NCBI GenBank assembly: GCA_009667805.1
Contig: CM019063.1
Location: 413,764,626 to 413,828,625, forward strand
DNA from: Leptobrachium leishanense
Taxonomy: Eukaryota; Chordata; Amphibia; Anura; Megophryidae
DNA length: 64,000 nt
Reading direction: 5' to 3'
The first letter of the stretch is position 1. Every line of letters starts with the position of its first letter. A model generated the notes under the pieces. That model was given only the letters and a program-made list of their open reading frames with translations. It did not search any database and was not told the origin of the DNA. Shown here one piece after another: positions 45,181 through 55,383 of this stretch. A program made the position numbers and the translations under genes.

Positions 45181-45738
45181 TACTTGAAAAATTAGATCTG
45201 TTTACAGCACACACTGTTTAGAGTAAGACTGAGTTAATCGTTGATAACCTTAGACACTATATTGGTGCTGATTGCAGAAGATGTGCTACTGCTTTACTCT
45301 GTATGATTTAGTTCTAGGGTTATGTCAGACATAACCAGTTTGTTTTTATTTAGTTTACAACTGTCGCAGATCTATAGAATTACCATTGAGCGGAGGAGCT
45401 GTACTGCCAGTGTTTTATCCTTGAAGCTGGAGTCCTGTGCCACCACCCTCCCTTTCTCTGGTCCGGCGCTGCCATCCCTCATTTTGGTCTGGTTCCTTCA
45501 CTTAAACTCCATCTCACACACAGGTGTGGTCTCTTGCCCAAACTCACTCTCTTCCATCTGTGGTCCCTCCACCAACTCACTCCATTACCACACACTTGTG
45601 TTCCTTGTGTGCAAAACGTACTCAAGTTATGCAGTACATAAATTGCGTAAACAGGGGGCGCGAAGGGATGATTTTTTTCATATCGTGTTCTTTTTAGTAA
45701 AAAAAAATTGTACATGTCTTAATAAATGAATCAATTAA

Positions 45739-46918
45739 CCACTTGAATGCTAAGGACGCGCTCAGCGCGTCCTCAGCATTCCCGCTGGTGTTCCCGCTGG
45801 TGTTCCGGCCGATCGCTGGCCCCTCCGGTGCGGGCTGACATCCTGGATGTCAGCCCGGCATCCGGAACCAGCAGCGCCATTATTGTGTCATCGCGGGGGC
45901 GCGATGACACCTAATTCAGGCGCCCCCCCGCATGTGCGGAGGAGGCGCCTGAAAGGGAGGGGGGGAGGTCCTTCGGCCTCTTCTCCCTCCGATCGGTGGC
46001 TCTGCGGGGCTTAACCCAGGCATCATTTGGAAGGGCACAGCCTGCCCTTCCAAATGATGCCTGGCATTAACCCCTGGGGAGCTGGATCGCGAATCGGCGC
46101 TGAAAAAGCGCCGGTTCGCGATCCTTTCCCGGAGCTGGCCGACATCTTGGATGTCGGCCAAGCTTCCGGAAACTCCCCCAGAGGACTGGCGTCATCGTAC
46201 GTAGCACGATGATGCCAGTCCTACAGTTAACCCCTAACTGCCACCAAGTGTGGAGATAGGGAGTTCCAATGAACTTCCTATCTCCCGATCCGTGGCAGCT
46301 TAGGGGTTAAATTTTGATATGGTTGGATCGGCCAGAGCATGGCCGTTCCAACGATACCAAACATGAAAGTTAAAAATTTTGTTAAAAAAAATAAAAAATA
46401 AAAAAAAAAATAAAAAAAAAATTAAAAAAAAAAAATAAACACTTTTTTTTATTTTTTTGGTTTGTTAGGTAGCAATATTGTTCCCATTTCAATTATAATG
46501 TGAACAATGATGCTGCACTAACGATTTTTGTATGCGGTGCGTTTGTTAAAAATAGTGTCATTTTCCCCAAAAAAAATGTAACGAGACCCCACTCTAATTT
46601 TTTTAACAAGCGCACCCCATACAAAATATAACCGCAATTGCTCGCATGTTAAAATGTGGAAAAAAACACTTTACACATTGTAAATTATTGAAAATACATA
46701 TTTTATTGCATTTTTTGTTATAATATACAGACATGACATAACGTATACATATAATAATGACATATTATGAATCTACCGAGTCTGACGGAAAGAACGATAT
46801 ATAATATGTCGGTGTCATATACTAAAATAAGCCTTAAAAACACGTTTAAACATGATGCGCAAAACAGGTAAAAAATGACCTCAGCACAGGGGCGGGAAAA
46901 GCCTCAGCAGCGAAAGGG
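45739..46918. mobile_element. piggyBac-like element, family P1 copy b
   Basis: TTAA lies on both sides (45735-45738 and 46919-46922). The whole length aligns with 20153-21399, including the GC-rich palindromes on the left and the AT-rich right half ending GCAGCGAAAGGG. The left end differs (CCACTTGAATGC). Confidence 0.88.
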
Positions 46919-46922
46919 TTAA

Positions 46923-47730
46923 TTGAAAAAATAAAAGGCTAACTAATTCGATATGAAAATAATTGTTAGTTGCAGGCCAACACTAAAATGACCCTTTAAG
47001 CATTATAATAGTTGTTTAAATGCTAATACACATATTCAAAAAAATGTTTATCCTACGTTCTGCACCTCCACAGGCATACAGATCTTTACATTACCATCCC
47101 TTCAATTCTCTCATTAGTATCTTTTTTCACTTTTATCACAATTATCCTCACCTTTGTCCTTTTATCTTTATTCTCCTATCGTCACTTTATTTGGCATCCT
47201 TTCGGTTAAAACTTCTTGTCCAGCAGTGAAAAATCAGGCAAATTGCTCTGATTGGCTATATGTTAATCAGCATGGAAGTTTCAGTAATCACATGGTCAAT
47301 GGGTTCCTTTTTCATGGAATAACTACTTAGGCAAAGGTTGTTGCACTGATCATAAGATAACTATTATATCTCATCACCTGAAAAATTATTACACTATCGC
47401 ACTCACCACTGTCAAATCCTGGGGTATATTGACGAAACGAGAAAAATTTGGACAAGTCACAATTTATACAAAAATGTATGCACAGATCTAGTATATGTAA
47501 ACACACATCTTCTTAATTATTTATGTGTAATCTAATCTTAGACTGAGAATTGTTGCTTTTAAAACTAATTAACGAAAATATAATTTGTTTAATAATAAGT
47601 AAATGACTTCAAGAGCAGAAATTAATCAGCAGGCTCAGACTTTGTTCATGGTGAATGGGACAAAGGCAATAGGCCCTGTGCAATTGCCAACTGAAAACAC
47701 AAGAATTGGAGGCAAAAACAGTGGGGTCTA
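46923..47730. other. Unassigned stretch
   Basis: AT-rich, no gene or element edge recognised. Confidence 0.4.
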
Positions 47731-47738
47731 TTCGCAAA

Positions 47739-48700
47739 TAGGGATGAGCCGAACACCCCTGTGTTCGGTTCGTATCATAACAGCCGAACGGCCGGAACGT
47801 TCGAATACGAACTCGAACACAATGTAAACCAATGGGGGCCGAACACACAAAATGTGTTCGCAGTTCTCCTAAATGTACCAGCGGCTGCCGGTACACTTAG
47901 GAGACCTGTGGCTGCGGCCCCCAGCCCCCGTAACTCACCTGTCCTGCAGCTGTCCCGGCCTCCTGTTCCCCGGTCCGTCAGCTCCTCCGGTCCTTCTGGC
48001 TGCAGCTCCTCTCTGCCCCACGTCTTCATGCTGAATGATCTGATTGGGCAAAGTCCTGCTCCTGACCTGGACTTTGCCCAATCAGGGCTCTAATTCAATA
48101 TTGAGCCCTGATTGGGCAAAGTCCAGGTCAGGTGCAGGACTTTGCCCAATCAGAGCTCAGCATGAAGATGAGCTTTAACCAAGCTCTGATTGGTTAAAGT
48201 CTTGCACTGACTTTAACGAATCAGAGTTTGGTTAAAGCTCTGCCCCATGCCTCATCTTCATGCTGAGCTCTGATTGGGCAAAGTCCTGCACCTGACCTGG
48301 ACTTTGCCCAATCAGGGCTCAATATTGAATTAGAGCCCTGATTGGGCAAAGTCCATGTCAGGTGCAGGAATTTGCCCAATCAGATCATTCAGCATGAAGA
48401 CGTGGGGCAGAGAGGAGCCGCGGCCAGACGGACCGGAGGAGCTGATGGACCGGGGAACAGGAGGCCAGGACAGCTGCAGGACAGGTGAGATAAGGTGGCC
48501 TGGGGCCGCAGCCACAGGTCTCCTAAATGTACCGGCAGCCGCCGGTACATTTAGGAGACCTGTGGATGCATTTTTTATTATGGTATGTCCGCGGTCGAAC
48601 AAACCGTGAACATCCCATAATGTTCGGCGTTCGCCGAACACTCGAACGGCCGATGTTCGATTCGAACTCACATTCGAATCGAACCGAACGCTCATCCCTA
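47739..48700. mobile_element. hAT-like foldback element H2 with alternating inverted repeats
   Basis: Inverted ends TAGGGATGAGC and GCTCATCCCTA are flanked by a perfect 8-bp duplication TTCGCAAA (47731-47738 and 48701-48708). Outer arms carry TTCGAA-rich words and a CTCCTAAATGTACC block in both orientations. The centre (48030-48400) repeats CTGATTGGGCAAAGTC and its complement several times in alternating directions. The whole can fold into a branched hairpin. No coding capacity. It is related to H1 at 25867. Confidence 0.9.
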
Positions 48701-48897
48701 TTCGCAAAGTACCAAAATCGAGTTTTCACTTTGGCGATTCCATTTTGTCAAATTCGGTGAATTCACTATTTATCGTAAGTTTACCGTATTTTGCTGAAAA
48801 TTGAGTTGCCAAACAGTTATCAGATACTGGCGAATAATGTAGATAAGTGCTGAATTGTAAATGAAAATGTATCTAAAAATTAAAAAAGGTCCCTTAA

Positions 48898-50401
48898 CCT
48901 CCCTGCTGGTATTCCCGAGTGTGACTCGGGGTTAAATTTCACTTCCGTGAACGGTAACCCCGAGCCACACTCGGGCTGGATGTTTACTCACCTCCTCCTG
49001 GCTCCCTCGCTGTCCCCCGCAGTGTGATCGCGGCGAGCTGCTTCCTGGAAGGCTCCCTGCGAGTCACATGGTGCAGGGTGGGCGGGAACCATCAGCAAAC
49101 TTACAAACAGTTCATAAAATACTGTACTCCGAAGTGCAATGTTTATGAACGGCCACTGGGTGGCACTACAGGATAAGAAATAGACCATACATCCTCTTAT
49201 TCTTGTTTTCAGACAGATTTCAGTGTTTTTGTTTTTTTATTTTATTGAATATCATTTATTTGCATTATTTTGGATAATTATTTTTGGGATAATAAATTAT
49301 TATTTCGTGTTTCAAACTTTATCGGACTCCACCAAATGCATCCAGCCCAACAACATGTGTAGAACATAACAAAGAAAAAAATGTCATCTGCGCTTACTCC
49401 AATTATACCGTGTGAAACTAAACACAATTAGAGGTTTGGTTTCTTATCAATGGCCATTATAAGACTAGCTCGCCCGCCAACGTCAAGGCACCTCTATAAG
49501 GGCGAGTCCTAACCAAAATGAAACCACAGGCTGCTACATAGCAAACCATTTTGGTTAGGACTCGCCCTTATAGAGGTGCCTTGACGTTGGCGGGCGAGCT
49601 AGTCTTATAATGGCCATTGATAAGAAATCAAACCTCTAATTGTGTTTAGTTTAACACGGTATAATTGGAGTAAGCGCAGATGACATTTTTTTCTTTGTTA
49701 TGTTCTACACATGTTGTTGGGCTGGATGCATTTGGTGGTTGCAGCCAACCCTTCGGGGAATAGGCGCGACCCCACCCCTCCTGCACTATGTATGTTTCAA
49801 TGTACTTCCAGCCAGGTCATCGCTGCAGCAAGACTCCGTTCCGTGTCTTTGTTTTGATCCCAAAGTGGATTTTGTTTCTGGGGGAGCATAAATAAAGGCC
49901 CACCAGTCTACCTCATGTTTGACAAACAGCATGAGCAGGTATGGTTTGCTATGTAGCAGCCTGTGGTTTCATTTTGGTTAGGACTCGCGCTTATAGAGGT
50001 GCCTTGACGTTGGCGGGCGAGCTAGTCTTATAATGGCCATTGATAAGAAACCAAACCTCTAATTGTGTTTAGTTTCACACGGTATAATTGGAGTAAGCGC
50101 AGATGACATTTTTTTCTTTGTTATGTTCTACACATGTTGTTGGGCTGGATGCATTTGGTGGTTGCAGCCAACCCTTCGGGGAATAGGCGTGACTCCACCC
50201 CTCCTGCACTCAGTGTATTTACTATTTATTTATTTATTTATTTATAAAGGATTTTACCAATAAGAACTCTTGATTGCACGGATTTCAGTGCGCGATTCCT
50301 AATTATTACAGGCTAACTATGTACAAAAACACGTTTCCTTTAAAAAAAAATTGAGACGCTTTTAGACACGAAATTTTAAAAAAATTAGACCGCCAGGGAG
50401 G
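48898..50401. mobile_element. piggyBac-like MITE, family P2 copy b, carrying an insertion
   Basis: TTAA on both sides (48894-48897 and 50402-50405), ends CCTCCCTGCTGGT and ACCGCCAGGGAGG-type. Parts 48898-49329 and 50208-50401 match 28459-29070 closely. The middle is replaced by the 49330-50207 composite. Confidence 0.85.
49330..50207. mobile_element. Miniature composite of one inverted and two direct copies of a 245-265 bp repeat
   Basis: The same unit (containing GGTGCCTTGACGTTGGCGGG and ATAATTGGAGTAAGCGCAGA) occurs inverted at 49330-49545, direct at about 49546-49785 and direct at about 49942-50207. A 155-bp unique segment with AATAAA (near 49890) lies between the two direct copies. ACTC flanks the whole at 49326-49329 and 50208-50211. 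The direct pair with a tiny interior recalls a miniature LTR element (TRIM), with an extra inverted copy. Confidence 0.65.
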
Positions 50402-50639
50402 TTAAAAAATAATAAAAAGGTCTGCTAAAAAAATAATAAAAGCATTTAAAAAAATACAAAAACCACAAAAAAAAGTTTTAAAAAAGTACGAAAATAAAAA
50501 AATTGTAAAAAATAATGGTCTTTTTAAAAAAAAAAAGGATTATATATTTCATTAAAACCTATTAGATTTGCCTGTTTAGACCTGTAGATTTGAAACACCA
50601 AAATCAGGCCAAATTTGACATTCTGTGAATAAACACATT

Positions 50640-50819
50640 CAGGGTTATTCAGAAAGATGTGAAAACCTTGAGAATGACTGGAGAATTGAAAATTCTAGGT
50701 TAAAATAGTCAAACCAGAAATATTCTCCCATTTATCTCACTTTCCAAATTGGCTATTTGGTCTAGATTGTTCTCTTCGAGTCAATTCTCAAGGTTTTCAC
50801 CTTTCTCTGAATAGCCCTG
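50640..50819. mobile_element. 180-bp palindromic MITE related to family A ends
   Basis: Ends CAGGGTTATTCAGAAAG and CTTTCTCTGAATAGCCCTG are inverted, flanked by ATT on both sides. The inverted arms extend through GTGAAAACCTTGAGAAT. It shares the terminal CAGGGTTATTC with family A but not the core. Confidence 0.75.
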
Positions 50820-51099
50820 ATTGTTAGTTCTCTATTGGACAATTTTGGTGCCGCCGAATTCCGTAGAATCGCACTGAATTGCAGCGAAATACACCTCACT
50901 TCACTGACAATTTCCTGTATTTAGCAAAACCCCAGCTTTATAATTACACGAATTGCCCCAAAATTGCACCTACAGTGAAATTCACCATTTATTGCAATTT
51001 GGGGGCAAATTCAGACAATAGTGAATAACCATCAAAGTAGGCAGTAAGCTTTAATGCTCGTGCTGTCAAACAATGAAGACTGAGAACAAATCTTCTCAG

Positions 51100-51138
<39 letters not shown>

Positions 51139-51139
51139 C

Positions 51140-51563
51140 AGCTGTATTATTATTATTTTTATTTATAACGTGCCAGCATATTCCGCAGCGCTGTACAATG
51201 CGCACAATATAGACAGGGTTACAATACATTGAACAACATTTTGATAAATCAGTACAGGAGGAAACGAGGGCCCTAGTCCCGTGTAAACTCACAATCTAGA
51301 AGGGCTGGGGTGGAAACAGGAGGAGAGGACTGCAAGGAGGAAGTGATGGACTGCAAGGTGGGAGTGATGGACTGGTTGCGTCAGTGAGTTGGGTGGTAGG
51401 CTTCCCTATATAGGAATGTCTTAAGGGAGCGTTTGAAGGAAGGGAAACTAGGGGAAAGTCTGACAGTACGAGGTAGAGCGTTCCTGAAGATGGGGCTGTG
51501 CGTGAGAAATCTTGCAGTCTATCATGGGAAGAGGTGATGCGAGGAGAAGCTAGGCGCAGGTCA
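51140..51563 (-). pseudogene. L2 LINE 3' part (first piece, split by the Gypsy-type element)
   Basis: The minus-strand 3' end (GCGCTGCGGAATATGCTGGC followed by TTATAAAT and an AATAAT microsatellite) is L2-type. Upstream, the minus frame includes the Leu-Arg-Leu-Ala-Ser-Pro-Arg C-terminal segment of L2 ORF2. The second piece is at 55919-56040. Confidence 0.75.
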
Positions 51564-51568
51564 CTGTT

Positions 51569-52097
51569 TGTCACGTGTAGACTGCGGGTGGTGTAGCAGG
51601 TTGAGGTTGTGAGCCCAGGATGCAGTGATGGAGCAGATTCTGAATAACCAAGAGTGTTTATTGGAAACAAACACTGTAGCATGGAAACAGGCGAGGTATA
51701 GGCAAAAGAATCGTCAGGGTTCAGCAAGGGGTCTGGTACACGGGGAGTCTTAGATGGGGGGCAGAGGGGGAGCAGGATGGAGGGTACCGGTTTGTGAAGG
51801 CAATGAAAGTCCAGATAGGGAACAGAAGGTCCTTGGAGTCTTTGGCAGCAAAATCAATCGAATGGCGAGAGGTATCAGGGAACTCAGTTGAAACAGGAAT
51901 GCAGTCACGAACTTCAATGTGGAAGTCAAGTCTGGAGGGCGTAGCTCCCTGATAACAGGGAAAAATCAGGGGAAGGTGTGGTCAGGTGAGGAACTAGGGC
52001 TAGGATGCCGGGAACATACAGAAGGTTTCAGGAACGTGCATTGTTCATGGTGCAGGGTAGCGTGAGTGACAGGGGTCAGAGCGTGGTGATCCTGACA
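51569..52097 (-). repeat. Gypsy-type element 3' LTR (529 bp)
   Basis: It matches 55384-55913 almost base for base. Visible differences are CTCCCTGATAACAGG here against CTTACTGATAAACAGG in the other. AATAAA (TTTATT on plus at about 51658) is the likely polyadenylation signal. Confidence 0.9.
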
Positions 52098-52112
52098 TTA
52101 CTCCCCCCTTAA
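52098..52112 (-). promoter_or_regulatory. Polypurine tract of the Gypsy-type element
   Basis: On the minus strand TTAAGGGGGGAGTAA lies directly upstream of the 3' LTR, as expected for the plus-strand primer. Confidence 0.75.
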
Positions 52113-52520
52113 GAGCCGACCCCCGGACGGCTAAAGCCCGCTCGTGGGCTGGAAGATCCATGGTTTTCACAAACCCCCCATCCGTGGTCAAGGAAAAAAG
52201 TGGGGTTCTTCTTGGCGTCCGGTGTTCAGCAGGGTCAATCGCCATAACAGAAAATGTCGTCTGAACATGGGCACGGTGGGGCAGCGCCCTTGGCGAGGTG
52301 CGGAGGGGCAGCGCCCTTGGCGAGGTGTGGAGGGGCAGCGCCCTTGGCGAGGAGCGATGGGGCAGCGCCCTTGGCGAGGTGCGGAGGGGCAGCGCCCTTG
52401 GCGACCTCCTTGGCTCTGCACGGCTCTGCGGCGGCGACTTCCTTGGCACTGCACGGCTCTGCGGCGGCGTTGAGCGACTTGGCCTTACGGCGACGACGAC
52501 GGCCCCGTGGCGATGACAGC

Positions 52521-54161
52521 TCAGGAGAGCCTGCAGGATGCAGGGCAGCGACAATAGAAGATCCCGCAGGTTGCAGGGCAGCGACGGCTGGAGAATCTGC
52601 GACGTGCAGGGCAGCGACGGCTGGAGAATCTGCGACGTGCAGGGCAGCGACGGCTGGAGAATCTGCGACGTGCAGGGCAGCGACGGCTGGAGAATCTGCG
52701 ACGTGCAGGGCAGCGACGGCTGGAGAATCTGCGACGTGCAGGGCAGCGACGGCTGGAGAATCTGCGACGTGCAGGGCAGCGACGGCTGGAGAATCTGCGA
52801 CGTGCAGGGCAGCGACGGCTGGAGAATCTGCGACGTGCAGGGCAGCGACGGCTGGAGAATCTGCGACGTGCAGGGCAGCGACGGCTGGAGAATCTGCGAC
52901 GTGCAGGGCAGCGACGGCTGGAGAATCTGCGACGTGCAGGGCAGCGACGGCTGGAGAATCTGCGACGTGCAGGGCAGCGGCGGCTGGAGAATCTGCGACG
53001 TGCAGGGCAGCGGCGGCTGGAGAATCTGCGACGTGCAGGGCAGCAGCGGCTGGAGAATCTGCGATGTGCAGGCAGCAGCGGCTGGAGAATCTGCGATGTG
53101 CAGGGCAGCAGTCTGAGCCTGGACCTCGTACAGCACGGCTCTTGAAGGGAGACAGCGGGAGAAAAACTAGATGCCGAAAAACGGGGAGGGGATGACTTGA
53201 TCCTGCGAGTGTGGGCAACAGGAGACCGCACCTTAGCCATTAAGGAGGTCTTCCTGGGTACAAAAAAGTCACACGGAGGGGTAGCTGAGGTGACTGTCGG
53301 TGCGGAGATGGTGGCACCCAGGTATGCCCCACCTTGACTGGGTAGTGCTAGGCCGCACCACTCCTCTACTGAGGGCAGATAATCCTCATAGTCCACGGTC
53401 TCCCAGTCTGTCTCCAGAAGGTTATCAGACTTTGGGCATTTTTCCATCCAGCGTTCTGGGCTGGAGACATCCATGACTGGGTCAGAAGGTGGAACATAGG
53501 TGGGGGTCTGGAGGTCCTGAACTTGCGCACGTAGGAGGGCATAGCCAGTCTTGAAGTACTCCAGACGTTTGGCTAGGTCACTGACCTGATTGGCCAGGGT
53601 GGCGACAACGGAGTTGACCACTGGAGATTCTGCGGGTTGCAGGGCAGCGACCTCTCGAGATCCTGTTGGATGCTTGGCAGCGACCTCAGGAGATCCTGCT
53701 GGATGCTTGGCAGCGACCTCAGGAGATCCTGCTGGATGCTTGGCAGCGACCTCAGGAGATCCTGCTGGATGCTTGGCAGCGACCTCAGGAGATCCTGCTG
53801 GATGCTTGGCAGCGACCTCAGGAGATCCTGCTGGATGCTTGGCAGCGACCTCAGGAGATCCTGCTGGATGCTTGGCAGCGACCTCAGGAGATCCTGCTGG
53901 ATGCTTGGCAGCGACCTCAGGAGATCCTGCTGGATGCTTGGCAGCGACCTCCTGAGATTCTGCGGGTTGCAGGGCAGTAACTTTTGACTTTTGTTCAACC
54001 TCCAATTCCAGGAGGCATGGGTGCGTCTCCAGCTCTTGGGGTTTTGGTTTCACAGACAACCAAACGGTGGGTGTCATGGAGAAGAGGGCACCAATGAAGG
54101 CAGATCTCTGGCATGGTGCACTCGAGATGGTCTTAGTAGCTGGAGTTCTGAAGTTGGCCAC
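52521..54161 (-). CDS. Repeat-rich second protein of the Gypsy-type element (546 residues)
   Basis: A single uninterrupted minus frame runs 546 codons from ATG 54161. Residues 1-60 are unremarkable. About 60-180 consist of roughly ten 11-residue repeats of the Lys-His-Pro-Ala-Gly-Ser-Pro-Glu-Val-Ala-Ala type. Then come a leucine-heptad, coiled-coil-like segment (Asn-Gln-Val-Ser-Asp-Leu-Ala-Lys-Arg-Leu), an acidic Trp-rich stretch, and about 17 arginine-rich 11-residue repeats (Cys-Pro-Ala-Arg-Arg-Arg-Phe-Ser-Ser). The coiled-coil part looks Gag-like. The frame differs from the zinc-knuckle frame that ends 26 nt upstream, so expression would need reinitiation or frameshifting. Other frames over the arrays are also open, so the coding frame of the second array is uncertain. 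Confidence 0.5.
   Translation of the reverse strand: MANFRTPATKTISSAPCQRSAFIGALFSMTPTVWLSVKPKPQELETHPCLLELEVEQKSKVTALQPAESQEVAAKHPAGSPEVAAKHPAGSPEVAAKHPAGSPEVAAKHPAGSPEVAAKHPAGSPEVAAKHPAGSPEVAAKHPAGSPEVAAKHPAGSPEVAAKHPTGSREVAALQPAESPVVNSVVATLANQVSDLAKRLEYFKTGYALLRAQVQDLQTPTYVPPSDPVMDVSSPERWMEKCPKSDNLLETDWETVDYEDYLPSVEEWCGLALPSQGGAYLGATISAPTVTSATPPCDFFVPRKTSLMAKVRSPVAHTRRIKSSPPRFSASSFSPAVSLQEPCCTRSRLRLLPCTSQILQPLLPAHRRFSSRCCPARRRFSSRRCPARRRFSSRRCPARRRFSSRRCPARRRFSSRRCPARRRFSSRRCPARRRFSSRRCPARRRFSSRRCPARRRFSSRRCPARRRFSSRRCPARRRFSSRRCPARRRFSSRRCPARRRFSSRRCPARRRFSSRRCPARRRFSSRRCPATCGIFYCRCPASCRLS
52545..53110. repeat. 33-bp tandem array, about 17 units
   Basis: The unit contains GCAGCGACGGCTGGAGAATC followed by TGCGACGTGCAGG and repeats with few changes; the right end units carry GCGGC or AGCGG variants. 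The period is exactly 33 bp, so no frame is broken, and several frames on both strands lack stops. Confidence 0.95.
53650..53965. repeat. Second 33-bp tandem array, about ten units
   Basis: The unit contains GATCCTGCTGGATGCTTGGC and AGCGACCTCAGGA. It has the same 33-bp period as the first array but a largely different sequence, sharing only short words (GCAGCGAC). In the minus frame each unit encodes 11 residues. Confidence 0.95.
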
Positions 54162-54187
54162 TGCATGGCACAGATAGGTAGCCGGGC

Positions 54188-55381
54188 TTATGGAGGGGCA
54201 ATTCTCGCTTGATTCCCCTTCAAGGTCTGATTCACCAGAGGAGCCACTGAAGGGATTGTAGTCTGTCTCCAGTAAATAGCGGGTACAGTGGTACGGTGAA
54301 TCATTCCAGCCGGGCGACAGACAGATCCTGCGACACCAACATACCCCTTATGCTGACCTGGGGGTCCCTGGGTGCGGCGTGCCGTCTGTCTGGGCAGGTC
54401 CAAACCAGCATCGGCGTCTTCCTCTTCTGACTCCGATTCATCAGAAGGACGTGGTGAAGGTGGCACTGTGTGCCCAAGAGGAGCGGCTTCCCGAAGTCTC
54501 AGGGCCAGTTCGAAGACCTCCAGGTCCTCTTTACGAACGACAGTCCCATTTGAGCCATATGTACAGCATGGAGGTAGCGGGCTGGGTTCTGGGGTTCTGG
54601 CAACACCAACCATGAGGTGTTGGCTAGGCTCGATATCCATTGGTACGGCTGGCTCGGCGTCTATGGATTCCTGCTCCATGGGCACTTCAGGGTCCGACTC
54701 CGGTTCAGTGCACTCCATAGGGGTTTCCTGGTCTGACCCCTCAGAAGAAGCCTCCTGAGTAACCTGGTCTCTGCGTGCAGAGAATCTGATAGCTCTTGGC
54801 TCAGGTTTCCTGGAAGCAGGGGCACGCTTAGGTGCAGGAGGCTTGATTACCAGGCTTCTTCTGGGAGTAGGCGGAAATAGGGGTTTTTCTTTGGGTGCTT
54901 GCTTTTTTTGCTTGATAGCGGATGAAGCCTTTTTCTGCAGGGCAGGCACCGACTTCCCCAACGAAGGCTTTATGGGCTTGTTAGTGGGTGCAGTTATTTT
55001 TGGCTGGGTGGGCACTGGTTTAACCATCAACCTTGTGGTTTTGACAGGTGCAGGCTTGGTACAAGTAGGCTTTACAGGAGCATGGAAACATTTTGTACCT
55101 GGCTTAGGTGGGCGCATTGGGCAGGCCGAGATCTGATGCAAGGGGTCCCCGCAGTAGAAGCAGAGGTCTAGCGCTCTCTTCCTTGCCTTTTCTTCTGGGG
55201 TCAGCGGTCCTCTGGCTCTCTCTGTAGCAGGAACGCGCACCTTAGGTGAGGTGCCCCTTGGGTTTTGCTGCGTGTAATCAAGCAGAGAGTCCAGATACTG
55301 CTGGGTCTTTTGAAAGGCACCTTTTAACTTCTCCACCATAGAATGGATCACTGCGGGCTCACAGGGTCTGGACTTCCACAT
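54188..55381 (-). CDS. gag: Zinc-knuckle Gag-like protein of the Gypsy-type element (about 397 residues)
   Basis: Gag-like nucleic-acid-binding protein, probably packaging the element RNA. I choose the ATG at 55381-55379, two bases after the LTR, giving about 397 codons; the frame is open further upstream into the LTR (to 55489). A CX2CX4HX4C knuckle (Cys-Phe-Tyr-Cys-Gly-Asp-Pro-Leu-His) lies at about residues 74-87. Before it is a helical segment (Met-Val-Glu-Lys-Leu-Lys-Gly). After it come a Lys/Pro-rich basic part, then an acidic Glu/Asp/Ser-rich tail. A normal Gypsy Gag has its knuckle near the C-terminus; here about 300 residues follow it and the N-terminal capsid part is missing. The frame has no stop or shift, unlike other relics in the window. 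Confidence 0.7.
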   Translation of the reverse strand: MWKSRPCEPAVIHSMVEKLKGAFQKTQQYLDSLLDYTQQNPRGTSPKVRVPATERARGPLTPEEKARKRALDLCFYCGDPLHQISACPMRPPKPGTKCFHAPVKPTCTKPAPVKTTRLMVKPVPTQPKITAPTNKPIKPSLGKSVPALQKKASSAIKQKKQAPKEKPLFPPTPRRSLVIKPPAPKRAPASRKPEPRAIRFSARRDQVTQEASSEGSDQETPMECTEPESDPEVPMEQESIDAEPAVPMDIEPSQHLMVGVARTPEPSPLPPCCTYGSNGTVVRKEDLEVFELALRLREAAPLGHTVPPSPRPSDESESEEEDADAGLDLPRQTARRTQGPPGQHKGYVGVAGSVCRPAGMIHRTTVPAIYWRQTTIPSVAPLVNQTLKGNQARIAPP

Positions 55382-55383
55382 TC

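Noticed and set aside
52254..53195. Plus-strand 313-codon frame over the 33-bp array as a gene
   Set aside because: It is the antisense of the Gypsy-type element's coding region and is open only because the 33-bp unit has no stop in that frame.
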